A DNA stretch of 64,000 bases from Streptomyces profundus (GTDB lineage: Bacteria; Actinomycetota; Actinomycetes; Streptomycetales; Streptomycetaceae), in NCBI RefSeq assembly GCF_020740535.1, contig NZ_CP082362.1, positions 2,108,001-2,172,000 on the forward strand, given 5' to 3'. Position 1 is the stretch's first letter; every line of letters begins with the position of its first letter. The notes under the pieces were generated by a model that was given only the letters and a program-made list of their open reading frames with translations, searched no databases and had not been told where the DNA came from. The position numbers and the translations under genes are program-made. Of this stretch, positions 27,347 through 36,536 are shown one piece after another.

Positions 27347-27514
27347 TCAGCCGGTTACCTTCTTCAGCTCCTCGTCGAGTGCGACCGCCTCGTCCGGGGT
27401 CAGCTCGACAACGAGTCGGCCACCGCCTTCGAGCGGAACGCGCATGATGATGCCCCGCCCCTCCTTGGTCACCTCAAGCGGACCATCGCCCGTCCGCGGC
27501 TTCATGGCCGCCAT
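27347..27514 (-). CDS. DUF3117 domain protein
   Basis: A 55-residue protein (MAAMKPRTGDGPLEVT..., ending KKVTG) with GGAAGGGG about 8 bases before the ATG. The full length matches the DUF3117 family, a small, very conserved actinobacterial protein (Rv1211 in M. tuberculosis). It has a strand-rich N-terminal half and a short C-terminal helix. No function is known to me. It is divergent from the enoyl-CoA hydratase gene. Confidence 0.92.
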   Translation of the reverse strand: MAAMKPRTGDGPLEVTKEGRGIIMRVPLEGGGRLVVELTPDEAVALDEELKKVTG

Positions 27515-27732
27515 GCTCGTTCCCCTTCCTGAACCAGCTCGTCGCAGCCGATGACGCGAGCGCCGTCGGCGTCGAACACATTGCTTGACTTCATTATCCC
27601 GCATGAATGGGTCCCATGACCAACATTGGGCGGTCTCCCTTCGGCAACGCACACACGCAAAACCACTCAATTCGGCGATCGCCCGCTCCTGCGGGGTTCT
27701 CCCGACGTGTTCCGCGCGTCATGCTGAGCGGC

Positions 27733-28518
27733 ATGACGGAGACGGTGCTCTACGAGGTGACCGAGAGTCTGGCGACTGTCACACTGAATCGCCCCGAGGC
27801 GATGAATGCCCTCAATCACGAGACCAAGGAGGCGCTCCGCGACCGGCTCGCCGAGGCGGCGGCGGATTCGCGAGTGCGGGCGGTTCTGCTCGCCGCAAAC
27901 GGGCGCGCCTTCTGCGTCGGACAGGACCTCAGGGAACACGCGGCGGCGCTCGAAGGGGACGGCGACCCGCTGGCCACCGTCCGCGCGCACTACTCGCCGA
28001 TCGCGCGGACGCTGAGCGAAATGCGGAAACCGGTGGTGGCCGCCGTCAACGGAGTGGCGGCGGGCGCGGGTTTCGGTTTCGCTCTGGCCGCCGACTACCG
28101 GGTGGTGGCCCGCGGCGCCTCTTTTCACACCGCTTTCGCGGGAATCGGTCTGGCCGCCGACTCCGGCCTCTCCTGGACGCTGCCGCGCACGGTGGGGCGG
28201 GCCAGGGCGGCGGAGTTGCTGCTGTTTCCCCGAGCGGTGGAGGCGGCCGAGGCCGAACAGCTCGGACTGGCGCAGCGCGTGGTGCCCGACGAGGAGCTGG
28301 CGGCGAGCGCGCGGGCCGTCGCGGTGGAGCTGTCCCGGGGCCCGACGCTCGCCTACGCGGCCCTCAGGGACGCGCTGGACTTCGCGACCGAACACGGTCT
28401 GGCGGCGAGCCTGGAGAAGGAGGCGGAGCTCCAGTCCGCGCTCGGCGCCACCCGGGACCACCGCGGCGCCGTCGCCGCCTTCCTCGCCAAGCGGCGGCCC
28501 GACTTCGACGGCGCCTGA
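27733..28518 (+). CDS. enoyl-CoA hydratase/isomerase family protein
   Basis: A 261-residue crotonase-fold protein. Two backbone oxyanion-hole segments are visible: GRAFCVGQDL near residue 60 and NGVAAGAGFGFAL near 103. It resembles PaaG/enoyl-CoA hydratases that act on 2,3-unsaturated or ring-derived acyl-CoA. Start ATG at 27733 (MTETVLYEV); an ATG at 27721 is in frame but no better. It stands alone between a DUF3117 gene and a convergent DivIVA-like gene, so the pathway cannot be inferred. Confidence 0.92.
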   Translation: MTETVLYEVTESLATVTLNRPEAMNALNHETKEALRDRLAEAAADSRVRAVLLAANGRAFCVGQDLREHAAALEGDGDPLATVRAHYSPIARTLSEMRKPVVAAVNGVAAGAGFGFALAADYRVVARGASFHTAFAGIGLAADSGLSWTLPRTVGRARAAELLLFPRAVEAAEAEQLGLAQRVVPDEELAASARAVAVELSRGPTLAYAALRDALDFATEHGLAASLEKEAELQSALGATRDHRGAVAAFLAKRRPDFDGA

Positions 28519-28521
28519 CCG

Positions 28522-28537
28522 CGCGCCGGCCGGCGCG
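28522..28537. terminator. short GC hairpin after enoyl-CoA hydratase
   Basis: CGCGCC-GGCC-GGCGCG, 6-bp arms, four bases after the stop. It is a plausible but weak terminator. Confidence 0.35.
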
Positions 28538-28731
28538 GCGGGCCCCGCCGACCCACCCGGACGAGGGCGCGACCGCTCGGCCGGCGCGGCGAGCCCGTTC
28601 GGGCAGACCCGGTCAGGCCGGAACCCGATCCGGACCGCCCGCCGGCACCGGCGGTCATCGACCGAGCCAGGGCGGTGGGGCAGGGCGCCCCGCTCGGGGC
28701 CGGCGCGCCGGGGTGCGCCGGGGTGGGCCGG

Positions 28732-29085
28732 TCAGGGGTGGGGGTCGGAGGTGGGGGGTGGCGCCTGGGTGGACTGGGCCTGGCCGAGCGCGTGTTGGAG
28801 GTCGGCGATGCGGGCGTCGCGTTCGGCCAGCTCGGCGGCGAGCCGATCGAGCACGTCGTCCACCTCGGCCATGCGGTAGCCGCGCGGGGCGACCGGGAGG
28901 CGGACGCGCACCACGTCGGCCGGCGCCAGCGGCCGGTCCAGCGGCAGCGGATCGGCCGGCCGGTCGGGCTCGACGTCCCGCAGCCCGCCGGTGGCCGGCG
29001 CGCCCGTGCCGTCGCCGCTGCTGAGCACCGCCAGCGTCACCGCCGCGATCACCACGACCATCGCGACCATCAAGAACCAGAACAC
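28732..29085 (-). CDS. DivIVA-like domain membrane protein
   Basis: A 117-residue protein. From the GTG at 29085 (ribosome site GGGAG seven bases upstream) it opens with a single membrane span (VFWFLMVAMVVVIAAVTLAVL). A linker and a C-terminal DivIVA-type segment follow (RGYRMAEVDDVLDRLAAELAERDARIADL) that should form a short coiled coil. It may localise to curved membrane or division sites. The gene is divergent from the folP-like gene, an arrangement also seen in mycobacteria (Rv1209 region). Confidence 0.85.
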   Translation of the reverse strand: MFWFLMVAMVVVIAAVTLAVLSSGDGTGAPATGGLRDVEPDRPADPLPLDRPLAPADVVRVRLPVAPRGYRMAEVDDVLDRLAAELAERDARIADLQHALGQAQSTQAPPPTSDPHP

Positions 29086-29217
29086 CGTGATCTCCCCTGT
29101 GTGTGCCTCCTCGGAGTCTCCCATGGGGCACCGACACCGCTGGGCAGGTAGGTTCGGAGGTCGGGCACCCCCGAAGACCCGTGGGGCGCCGGGCCGGGAG
29201 AGGGAGAGCTGAGCAGC

Positions 29218-30078
29218 GTGTTGCGCCTGGGGACGCGGGAGTTCGCCGCCGACGAGCCGGTGATCATGGCGATCGTCAACCGGACGCCCGACTCCTTCTA
29301 CGACCAGGGCGCCACCTTCCAGGAGCGGGCCGCGCTGGAGCGGGTGGACCGCGCGGTGGACGAGGGCGCGGCGATCATCGACATCGGCGGGGTCAAGGCG
29401 GGTCCTGGCGCCGAGGTGGACGCGGCGGAGGAGATCCGCCGCACCGCGGGCTTCGTCGCCGAGGTGCGGTCCCGGCACCCCGAGGTGGTGATCAGCGTGG
29501 ACACCTGGCGGCACGAGGTGGCGGACGCGGCCTGCGCCGAGGGTGCCGATCTGCTCAACGACGCCTGGGGCGGCGTCGATCCGAAGCTGGCCGAGGTGGC
29601 CGCCCGGCACGGCGTCGGGCTGGTCTGCACGCACGCGGGCGGCGCCAGGCCGCGCACCCGTCCGCACCGGGTGCGGTACGACGATGTGATGGCGGACATC
29701 CTGCGGGTCACCGTCGGCCTCGCGGAGCGCGCGGTGGCGCTCGGGGTGCGCGGGGACGCGGTGTTGATCGATCCCGGGCACGACTTCGGGAAGTCGACGC
29801 GGCACTCCCTGGAGGCCACCAGGCGGCTGGGCGAGATGGCGGCCCAGGGCTGGCCGGTGCTGGTCTCGCTCTCCAACAAGGACTTCGTCGGGGAGACGCT
29901 CGACCGGCCGGTCAAGGAGCGGCTGATCGGCACGCTGGCGACCACCGCGATCTCGGCCTGGCTGGGTGCCCGGGTCTACCGGGTGCACGAGGTGGCCGAG
30001 ACCCGGCAGGTGTTGGAGATGGTGGCCTCGATCGCGGGGCACCGCCCGCCGGCGGTGGCCAGGCGGGGCCTGGCCTGA
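29218..30078 (+). CDS. folP: dihydropteroate synthase-like protein, FolP2 group
   Basis: A 286-residue TIM-barrel protein. The pterin-site pattern is partly kept (IMAIVNRTPDSFYD, DVLIDPGHDFGKST). The loop that in active DHPS reads DIGGESTRPG is DIGGVKAGPG here. That change is typical of FolP2, the second actinobacterial copy, which I recall does not supply DHPS activity in mycobacteria. So it may not make dihydropteroate. The GTG start at 29218 is preceded by a purine-rich GGAGAGGGAG. Confidence 0.88.
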   Translation: MLRLGTREFAADEPVIMAIVNRTPDSFYDQGATFQERAALERVDRAVDEGAAIIDIGGVKAGPGAEVDAAEEIRRTAGFVAEVRSRHPEVVISVDTWRHEVADAACAEGADLLNDAWGGVDPKLAEVAARHGVGLVCTHAGGARPRTRPHRVRYDDVMADILRVTVGLAERAVALGVRGDAVLIDPGHDFGKSTRHSLEATRRLGEMAAQGWPVLVSLSNKDFVGETLDRPVKERLIGTLATTAISAWLGARVYRVHEVAETRQVLEMVASIAGHRPPAVARRGLA

Positions 30079-30093
30079 CCGCCGGCCGGGTGG

Positions 30094-30870
30094 TCAGGGC
30101 TTGGTGACCAGGCGGATGGCCTCCTCCACGTCGTCCGTGATCCGGAACAGCTCCTCGTCGCGCGGGGACGCCTTGCCCTGCGCGATCACGGTGTCCCGGA
30201 GCCAGTCGGCGAGGCCGCCCCAGTAGGCCGAGCCGAAGAGGACGATCGGGAAGCGGGTCACCTTCTGGGTCTGGACCAGGGTGAGCGCCTCGAACAGCTC
30301 GTCCATGGTGCCGAGGCCGCCGGGCAGCACCAGGAAGCCCTGGGCGTACTTGACGAACATCGTCTTGCGGACGAAGAAGTAGCGGAAGTTGATCCCGACG
30401 TCCACATAGGGGTTGAGGCCCTGCTCGAAGGGCAGCTCGATGCCCAGCCCGACGGAGACCCCGCCGGCCTCGCTGGCGCCGAGGTTGGCCGCCTCCATGG
30501 CGCCGGGGCCGCCGCCGGTGATCACCGCGAAGCCCTCCTCGGCCAGGCCCTGGCCGATCTGCCGCGCGGTCTCGTACTCGGGCGCGCCCGGCCTGGTCCT
30601 GGCGGAGCCGAAGACGCAGACGGCCGGGCCGAGTTCGGCGAGCGCGCCGAAGCCCTCGACGAACTCGGACTGGATGCGCAGCACCCGCCAGGGGTCCTGG
30701 TGGACCCAGTCCGAAGGCCCTCGTGAGTCCAGCAGACGTTGGTCGGCCGTGCCGACCGTCACCTGGGCCCGGCGGCGCACCACCGGGCCGAGCCGCTGCT
30801 CGCGCGGCTCGTCGACGGCCGATCGCCGCTGGTCTCCCGGGTCCCCACCCGTGGGCTGTGCGCTGCTCAT
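30094..30870 (-). CDS. LOG family Rossmann protein (TIGR00730)
   Basis: A 258-residue protein from the ATG at 30870, with GAGGAG upstream. It has both LOG signatures: GGGPGAMEAAN and PGGLGTMDE. Members cleave cytokinin-type nucleotide 5'-monophosphates to the free base and ribose 5-phosphate, although bacterial ones are often named lysine decarboxylases. It lies downstream of dapE on the same strand with an 87-base gap; the mycobacterial counterpart (Rv1205) is also near dapE and folP2. Confidence 0.92.
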   Translation of the reverse strand: MSSAQPTGGDPGDQRRSAVDEPREQRLGPVVRRRAQVTVGTADQRLLDSRGPSDWVHQDPWRVLRIQSEFVEGFGALAELGPAVCVFGSARTRPGAPEYETARQIGQGLAEEGFAVITGGGPGAMEAANLGASEAGGVSVGLGIELPFEQGLNPYVDVGINFRYFFVRKTMFVKYAQGFLVLPGGLGTMDELFEALTLVQTQKVTRFPIVLFGSAYWGGLADWLRDTVIAQGKASPRDEELFRITDDVEEAIRLVTKP

Positions 30871-30957
30871 GGCGCGCTCCTCACCTAATCGTCGCTGTTC
30901 CATAGGTCACATGGGCTTGCTGGGCTCTTGCTGGAGTAGTTGGCGGCCCGCCGAGGG

Positions 30958-32091
30958 TCAGCCGCCGGTCAGCCAGGCGCGCAGTCGTTCCTCGCAGGCC
31001 AGCACGGCCTCGGTGGCGACGCGTTCGTCCTGGCGGTGGGCGAGGTTCGGGTCGCCCGGGCCGTAGTTGACGGCCGGCACGCCCAGGGCGCTGAACCGGG
31101 AGACGTCCGTCCAGCCGAACTTGGGCATCGGCTGCCCGCCGACCGCGTCCACGAAGGCGCGGGCGGCGGGATGCGAGAGGCCGGGCAGCGCGCCGGGCGA
31201 GTGGTCGTCGACCACGAACTCCGTGACGCCGCAGCCGTCGAAGACCTCCCGCACATGGGCGAGCGCCCGCTCCTCGTCCAGGTCGGGGGCATAGCGGTAG
31301 TTGACGGTGACCACGCAGGAGTCCGGGATCACGTTGCCGGCGACGCCGCCCTCGATCCGGACGGCGTTGAGGCCCTCGCGGTATTCGAGGCCGTCGATGT
31401 CCACCCGGCGCGGGGCGTAGGCGGCGAGCCTGGTCAGCACCGGGGCCGCGGCGTGGATGGCGTTGACGCCCATCCAGGAGCGCGCCGAGTGGGAACGCTG
31501 CCCCGGCAGCCGCAGCAGCACCCGCAGGGTGCCCTGACAGCCGCCCTCGACCTGCCCGTTGGAGGGTTCGAGCAGCACCGCGAAGTCGCCTTCGAGCCAG
31601 TCGGGATGGGCGGCGGCGAGCCGGCCCAGGCCGTTGCGTTCCGCCTCGACCTCCTCGTTGTCGTAGAAGACGAAGGTCAGATCGCGGTTGGGCCGGGGCA
31701 GGGTGGCGGCGAGGCGCAGCTGGACCGCGACGCCCGACTTCATGTCGCAGGTGCCCAGGCCCCACAGCACGCCGTCGGCGTCGAGCCGGGAGGGCAGGTT
31801 GTCGGCGACCGGCACGGTGTCCAGATGGCCGGCGAGCACGACCCGCTCGGCCAGGCCCAGTTCGGTGCGGGCCACCACGTTGTCCCCGAACCGGTCGACG
31901 CGCAGCCAGGGCAGCGCGCCGAGCGCGTCGGCCACCGCGTCGGCCAGCGGGCCCTCGGCGCCGCTCACCGACGGGATGTCCACCAGCCGCGCGGTGAGCT
32001 CGGCGGCGTCGAGCCGCAGGTCAAGGCGCGGGGCGGGGCCCTTCTCCGGCCGGCGGGCGAGGTCGCTGGGTGTGGATGCCGCTCGTTCCAT
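30958..32091 (-). CDS. dapE: succinyl-diaminopimelate desuccinylase
   Basis: A 377-residue M20 metallopeptidase-fold enzyme. The metal-binding motifs are [27 protein letters not shown] and LEPSNG, and a dimerisation domain lies in the middle. It hydrolyses N-succinyl-L,L-diaminopimelate, giving L,L-DAP for peptidoglycan and lysine. Start ATG 32091 ([10 protein letters not shown]); a GTG at 32100 is a close alternative. It is divergent from a lysozyme-like protein gene, and dapC, the preceding step, is 1.8 kb away. Confidence 0.94.
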   Translation of the reverse strand: MERAASTPSDLARRPEKGPAPRLDLRLDAAELTARLVDIPSVSGAEGPLADAVADALGALPWLRVDRFGDNVVARTELGLAERVVLAGHLDTVPVADNLPSRLDADGVLWGLGTCDMKSGVAVQLRLAATLPRPNRDLTFVFYDNEEVEAERNGLGRLAAAHPDWLEGDFAVLLEPSNGQVEGGCQGTLRVLLRLPGQRSHSARSWMGVNAIHAAAPVLTRLAAYAPRRVDIDGLEYREGLNAVRIEGGVAGNVIPDSCVVTVNYRYAPDLDEERALAHVREVFDGCGVTEFVVDDHSPGALPGLSHPAARAFVDAVGGQPMPKFGWTDVSRFSALGVPAVNYGPGDPNLAHRQDERVATEAVLACEERLRAWLTGG

Positions 32092-32148
32092 GGGGGTCAC
32101 GGTACCCGCGCGGCCAGCGGGACTCGACGCAGCCGTTACCCTCGTCGG

Positions 32149-33066
32149 GTGCCCGAACGGACGACCGCCCCACGGCGAAGACGGCGCCTGGTGCGTGGCG
32201 CCGGGGCCACCCTGGTGCTGCTCGGCGTGGGCGCCTACGCCGCCATCCAGTACGAGGCGGGTTCCCGCAGTGAGCCGCACTGCGTGGCGCGTGGCGCCGA
32301 CGGCGAGGGAAGCCATGAGCTCACCCCGGCCCAGGCGGCCAACGCGGCGACCATCGCCGCCGTCGGCGCCACCCGCGAGCTGCCGGAGCGGGCGGTGACG
32401 ATAGCGATCGCCACCGCGATGCAGGAGTCCAGCCTGCGCAACCTCGACTACGGGGACCGGGACTCCCTCGGCCTCTTCCAGCAGCGCCCCTCGATGGGGT
32501 GGGGCACTCCCGAGGAGGTCACCGACCCGGTGTACGCCTCGGACGCGTTCTACGACGAGCTGCTCGACGTCCCCGACTACCTGACGCTGCCGCTGACGGT
32601 GGCGGCGCAGGAGGTGCAGCGCAGCGCGCACCCCGACGAGTACGCCAAGCACGAGACCAACGCGGCGCTGCTCTCCGGAGCGCTGACCGGGCGGGTGGCG
32701 GCCGGTCTCCACTGCACCACGGGCAACGACCGGGTCGCCGGGGACACGGCCGCGCTGGAGCGGCTGCTCACCCGCGACTTCGGCGCCGAACTGACCGTCT
32801 CGCCGGTCGGCGACGGCGACGTGTGGGTGCCGATGCCCGCCGGTGCCACGGCCGAGTCGGGGTGGCGGGTGGCGCACTGGTCGATGACCCGGGCGGCCGA
32901 GTTGGGCATCGAACGCGTCGTCTGGGACGGTCGGGTCTGGGAGTCCGCGCGGTCCGACGAGGGCTGGCGTGCGATACCCGAGGATTCAGCGGAGGCCGGG
33001 GATTCCGACGCCAATTCCACGGCTTCCCCGGCGATCGTGCGGATTTCGCTTTTCGCGGCCACATAG
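32149..33066 (+). CDS. membrane-anchored lysozyme-like protein
   Basis: A 305-residue protein from the GTG at 32149. It has a basic N-terminus, one membrane segment (residues 18-35), then an extracellular domain. [29 protein letters not shown] is close to the lysozyme/soluble lytic transglycosylase pattern, with Glu as a possible catalytic residue. It is often annotated as a heavy-metal transporter in Streptomyces, for which I see no support. It probably acts on cell wall. It is divergent from dapE. Confidence 0.8.
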   Translation: MPERTTAPRRRRRLVRGAGATLVLLGVGAYAAIQYEAGSRSEPHCVARGADGEGSHELTPAQAANAATIAAVGATRELPERAVTIAIATAMQESSLRNLDYGDRDSLGLFQQRPSMGWGTPEEVTDPVYASDAFYDELLDVPDYLTLPLTVAAQEVQRSAHPDEYAKHETNAALLSGALTGRVAAGLHCTTGNDRVAGDTAALERLLTRDFGAELTVSPVGDGDVWVPMPAGATAESGWRVAHWSMTRAAELGIERVVWDGRVWESARSDEGWRAIPEDSAEAGDSDANSTASPAIVRISLFAAT

Positions 33067-33512
33067 CGCCGCCAAAGCGCACCCCCGTACCGCCGCCGCG
33101 CGGCGCGACTCCGAAGCCCGGAATCGCTCGCCGAACGGGACACGTCAAAAGAGACCACGGCATCCCGTTCTTCGGCATCGCTCCGTCAACTCCGGACATC
33201 GGCACGCGTTTTTCCAGCACCCACACGGAACTCTTCGCGAATCTCCCCGCGTTGCCCTTGCCAGGACGTCGTTCTTCCCCGACGCCGGAAACAGCCTGTT
33301 GACATGATGTCAAATAACCTGCGCGGGTGCGGGGTTGGGGGTTTCGCCGACGAACGGCCGCTGGGCCGTGCGGCGCATTACGCATTCTTTACCCGCCGCC
33401 ACCGCAACCGATCGCCCCGACGGACGATAGGCACGGCGTCCACGAGGGGCGTTCACGCCCCCTTCCAGGCCCGCGGCCGTCGCACGTCCGCGGCCGGCAA
33501 AGGAGATTCCCC
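33067..33512. other. 446-base non-coding gap
   Basis: Lower G+C than the surrounding genes and poor coding pattern in all frames. It holds the leader of the small secreted protein gene and a 15-bp palindrome (separate entry). No riboswitch or RNA gene is recognised. Confidence 0.4.
33299..33313. promoter_or_regulatory. 15-bp perfect palindrome, operator candidate
   Basis: TTGACAT-G-ATGTCAA, two 7-base arms around one base, sitting about 200 bases before the small secreted protein gene. It has the size of a dimeric regulator's operator. The first six bases also match a -35 box, but no good -10 follows. Confidence 0.4.
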
Positions 33513-33773
33513 ATGTCGCATCCCGCACGTCACACCCTGGCCAGGGCCGCCATGTGCTGTGTCGCCGGCGCCGCCGGCCTGCTGGGCACGGCGGCCGTGG
33601 CCCAGGCCGCCGACACCCGGCCGGCCGCGAGCAGCGGCGACGCCGACGTGCTCACCGAAACGGTGAACGGCGTCGGCCGGGCCGCCGTCGACGTGGTGAA
33701 CGAGGCGGGCGTCGATGTGGCGCCCCGGCTCTCCGCCGGCGGGCGAGCCCTCACCGCCCTGGCCACCGGCTGA
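33513..33773 (+). CDS. small secreted protein
   Basis: An 86-residue protein with AAAGGAG seven bases before the ATG. It starts with a basic N-region, a hydrophobic core and a signal peptidase site at A-Q-A-A near residue 32, leaving about 54 mature residues. The mature part is Ala/Val-rich (DVLTETVNGVGRAAVDVV). There is no cysteine in it and no relation to chaplins or rodlins that I can see. A strong hairpin follows. Function unknown. Confidence 0.75.
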   Translation: MSHPARHTLARAAMCCVAGAAGLLGTAAVAQAADTRPAASSGDADVLTETVNGVGRAAVDVVNEAGVDVAPRLSAGGRALTALATG

Positions 33774-33780
33774 CCCCGGC

Positions 33781-33809
33781 GCCGGGCACGGCCGACGGCC
33801 GTGCCCGGC
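33781..33809. terminator. bidirectional terminator
   Basis: A perfect 13-bp GC stem with a three-base loop (33781-33793 and 33797-33809), between convergent small secreted protein and dapC genes. Confidence 0.75.
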
Positions 33810-33847
33810 CGGCACGGTCGCGGATACCCCGGGAACCCCGGGGAGGC

Positions 33848-34948
33848 TCAGGAGAGGCGGGCCACCGCGGCGGCGACGCGTTCGTCGGTGGCGGTGAAGG
33901 CGACGCGCACGAAACGCTCGCCCGTCGGGCCGTAGAAGTCCCCAGGGGCGACCAGGACGCCCAGCTTGCTCAGCTCGGCCACCGTGTCCCAGCACGGCTC
34001 CTGCCGGGTCGCCCACAGATAGAGCGACGCCTCGCTGTGTTCGACGGTGAAGCCCCGGGCGAGCAGGACCTCGCGGAGCGCGGCGCGCCTGGCCGCGTAG
34101 CGGGCCCGCTGCTCGACGACGTGCTCGTCGTCGCCCAACGCCACCACCATCGCCGCCTGCACGGGGGCCGGGAGCATCATCCCGGCGTGCTTCCGCACGG
34201 CCAGCAGCTCGCCCAGCACGGCCGGGTCGCCGGCCAGGAAGGCCGCCCGATAGCCGGCCAGGTTGGACCGCTTGGAGAGCGAGTGCACGGCGACCAGGCC
34301 CTGATGGCTGTCGCCACACACCTCGGGGTGCAGCACCGAGACGGGCTCAGCCTCCCAACCCAGCTCCAGATAGCACTCGTCGCTGACCACCAGCACCCCG
34401 TGCGCCCGCGCCCAGGACACGACGGCGCGCAGCTCGGCGACGCCCAGCACGCGCCCGGTGGGGTTGGCGGGGGAGTTGAGCCAGAGCAGCCGCAGCCCGT
34501 TCGGATCGAGCGCGGTGGGCGACGCGCGGTAGGGAACGGGCTCGCTCCGGGCCAGCAGCGCACCGACCTCGTACGTCGGATACGCGGGCTCCGGGTACGC
34601 CACCCGATCCCCCGGGCCGAGGCCGAGTTGCGCGGGCAACGACGCCACCAGCTCCTTGGAGCCGATGACCGGCAGCACCCCGTGGTGGTCCAGGCCGGCC
34701 GCGCCGGTGCGGCGGGCGGTCCAGTCGACCAGCGCGTCCCGCAGCCGGGGCGTCCCCCAGACGGTGGGGTAGCCGGGGCTGTCGGCGGCTTCCGTCAACG
34801 CTCGCCTGACCAGCTCGGGGACGGGATCGACCGGGGTGCCGACCGACAGATCCACGATCCCGTCCGGGTGCGCCGCGGCGGTCGCCTTGTAGGGCTCAAG
34901 GCGGTCCCAGGGGAAGACCGGCAGGCGGGGGGAGACGGCGGGCGACAC
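33848..34948 (-). CDS. dapC: N-succinyldiaminopimelate aminotransferase DapC
   Basis: A 366-residue fold-type I PLP aminotransferase. The PLP-binding lysine is in SLSKRSN, with NSPANPTG and DECYLELGW patterns of the aspartate aminotransferase family. Start at the GTG giving MSPAVSPRLPVFPWDRLEPY, with GGAGAT upstream. It converts succinyl-2-amino-6-oxopimelate to succinyl-DAP, one step before dapE. It follows fdxA by 76 bases on the same strand, an order commonly seen in Streptomyces, with a hairpin between the two genes. Confidence 0.93.
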   Translation of the reverse strand: MSPAVSPRLPVFPWDRLEPYKATAAAHPDGIVDLSVGTPVDPVPELVRRALTEAADSPGYPTVWGTPRLRDALVDWTARRTGAAGLDHHGVLPVIGSKELVASLPAQLGLGPGDRVAYPEPAYPTYEVGALLARSEPVPYRASPTALDPNGLRLLWLNSPANPTGRVLGVAELRAVVSWARAHGVLVVSDECYLELGWEAEPVSVLHPEVCGDSHQGLVAVHSLSKRSNLAGYRAAFLAGDPAVLGELLAVRKHAGMMLPAPVQAAMVVALGDDEHVVEQRARYAARRAALREVLLARGFTVEHSEASLYLWATRQEPCWDTVAELSKLGVLVAPGDFYGPTGERFVRVAFTATDERVAAAVARLS

Positions 34949-34996
34949 GGATGGATCTCCTCGATTGTGCGAGACCGGGTGCTCAGGGTGGCACAC

Positions 34997-35018
34997 GCCT
35001 CGGGCGGCGGCCCGAGGC
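34997..35018 (-). promoter_or_regulatory. intercistronic hairpin between fdxA and dapC
   Basis: GCCTCGGG-CGGCGG-CCCGAGGC, an 8-bp stem six bases after the fdxA stop on the minus strand. It may lower read-through or stabilise the fdxA mRNA. Confidence 0.45.
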
Positions 35019-35024
35019 AGCGCC

Positions 35025-35351
35025 TCACTCGTCGTGGCTCTGCGGCGGCAACGCGCCGACCAGCGGATGGTCCCGCTCGATCAGGCCCAACTTGCTGGCG
35101 CCGCCGGGGGAACCCAGCTCGTCGAAGAACTCGACGTTGGCCTTGTAGTAGTCCTTCCACTCGTCCGGGACATCGTCCTCGTAGAAGATGGCCTCGACCG
35201 GGCAGACGGGCTCACAGGCACCGCAGTCCACACACTCGTCGGGATGGATATAGAGAGCGCGCTGCCCCTCGTAGATGCAATCGACGGGGCATTCCTCGAT
35301 GCATGCCTTGTCCTTGAGATCGACACAAGGCTCGGCGATCACGTAGGTCAC
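35025..35351 (-). CDS. fdxA: 7Fe ferredoxin FdxA
   Basis: A 108-residue ferredoxin. The first cluster motif C-x7-C-x3-CP binds the [3Fe-4S] cluster, and a C-x2-C-x2-C-x3-CP run follows for the [4Fe-4S] cluster; both lie within residues 9-52. The C-terminal half is the acidic extension typical of 7Fe actinobacterial ferredoxins. It passes low-potential electrons in the cytoplasm to partners not identifiable here. GTG start with GAGGAGGA upstream. It is the first gene of a fdxA-dapC pair and is divergent from the GNAT gene. Confidence 0.95.
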   Translation of the reverse strand: MTYVIAEPCVDLKDKACIEECPVDCIYEGQRALYIHPDECVDCGACEPVCPVEAIFYEDDVPDEWKDYYKANVEFFDELGSPGGASKLGLIERDHPLVGALPPQSHDE

Positions 35352-35474
35352 GCTGTCAGTCCTCCTCGTTGGGGCGGCGATCCGCCTGGGCGCACGTGGC
35401 GCGGTGTCGCTGATGCTCCGACCTAGTATCGCCGGTTGAGGCCCATGCGCACACCTGAGGGGTTGGCTCACACG

Positions 35475-36473
35475 ATGGAATTCACGTTCCGGGCTCGGCT
35501 CGAAGTCCGTATCACCCCCGCTGACGTGGGGAAACGCGTCTCGATTCGGACGCTTGCGGAGCCGGACGGCCGTTCCGGGCGATTCACGGACACCCTGGGC
35601 GTGCTCACCTCGTGGACGAATGGTGTGCTCTATGTCACACAACGCACGGGGCGGTCCGTGAGGCTGTCGGAGTCCGCTCTGGTCGCCGGCAAGGTGGTGC
35701 CCCAGGCGCCGGCCAGGCGCCGGGGGATACCGGCCGCCGGAGTCCGCGAGTTGGTCGCCGTCGCCGCCAGGAGCTGGCCGGCGCCCGAGGCCGAACGGCG
35801 CGGCGACCTGCTGCTCAGGGCAGGGGCCGGCTGGACCAGGCGGGCCAACTCGGCGGTGCCGCTGGGCCCGGACATGCCCGACCTCGACCAGCTCTGCCGC
35901 TGGTACCAAGAGCGCGGGCTGCCGCCCCGCGTCCAACTGGCCACGGGCGCCGCGGACGCGGACGAGGCGCTGGTGGCACTGCTGGCGGAACGGGGCTGGC
36001 CGGGCGACGCCTTCACCGCGCTGCTGGTCGGCGCGCTGGCGCCGCTGGCGGACCGGGAGCCGGACCCCCGGGTGCGGATCGGCCGGGAGCTGACCGACGA
36101 GTGGCTGGCCGCGAACCCGTCGGCGCTGCGTGATCCGGCCACGGCCCGCCGGGTGTTGAGCGCGGGCCCCTCGGTCTGGTTCGCGCTGGTGCCGGCCGGT
36201 CCCGGCGAACCGCCGGCGGCCGTGGGGCGCTGTGTGGTGGACGGGCGCTGGGCCGGCTTCGCCTCGATCGAGGTCGCGCCCGGGCACCGCCGCCGGGGGC
36301 TGGCCACCGCGCTGATGGCGGAACTCGCCCGCACCGCCCTGGCCGAGGGCGCGTCGGCGGCCTACCTCCAGGTGACGCTGGAGAACCAGGCGGCCGGCGC
36401 GCTCTACGACCGGCTCGGCTTCGCCGCGCACCACCACTACCACTACCGCACCGCCCCAGCCGAAGACGCCTGA
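35475..36473 (+). CDS. GNAT family N-acetyltransferase
   Basis: A 332-residue protein. Residues 1-90 form an N-terminal beta-rich domain ([25 protein letters not shown]) before the acetyltransferase domain. The latter sits at about 200-325 with the acetyl-CoA loop [15 protein letters not shown] and the [18 protein letters not shown] end. Substrate unknown. It is divergent from fdxA, the 123-base gap must contain both promoters. Confidence 0.9.
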   Translation: MEFTFRARLEVRITPADVGKRVSIRTLAEPDGRSGRFTDTLGVLTSWTNGVLYVTQRTGRSVRLSESALVAGKVVPQAPARRRGIPAAGVRELVAVAARSWPAPEAERRGDLLLRAGAGWTRRANSAVPLGPDMPDLDQLCRWYQERGLPPRVQLATGAADADEALVALLAERGWPGDAFTALLVGALAPLADREPDPRVRIGRELTDEWLAANPSALRDPATARRVLSAGPSVWFALVPAGPGEPPAAVGRCVVDGRWAGFASIEVAPGHRRRGLATALMAELARTALAEGASAAYLQVTLENQAAGALYDRLGFAAHHHYHYRTAPAEDA

Positions 36474-36475
36474 CG

Positions 36476-36519
36476 CACGAGGCGGCGCCCACCCGGGGAA
36501 GGGTGGACGCCGCCTCGTG
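36476..36519. terminator. long bidirectional terminator
   Basis: A 19-bp stem (36476-36494 and 36501-36519) with one wobble pair and a six-base loop, between convergent GNAT and membrane protein genes. It is the longest terminator hairpin I found in the window. Confidence 0.85.
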
Positions 36520-36536
36520 GGGAGAACGGGGCCTCG

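Noticed and set aside
32149..33066. Heavy-metal transporter annotation
   Set aside because: Only one membrane span and no metal-transport motif. The lysozyme-like pattern is the better match.
33299..33304. TTGACA as a -35 promoter box
   Set aside because: No acceptable -10 at 16-18 bases. The hexamer is one half of a palindrome.
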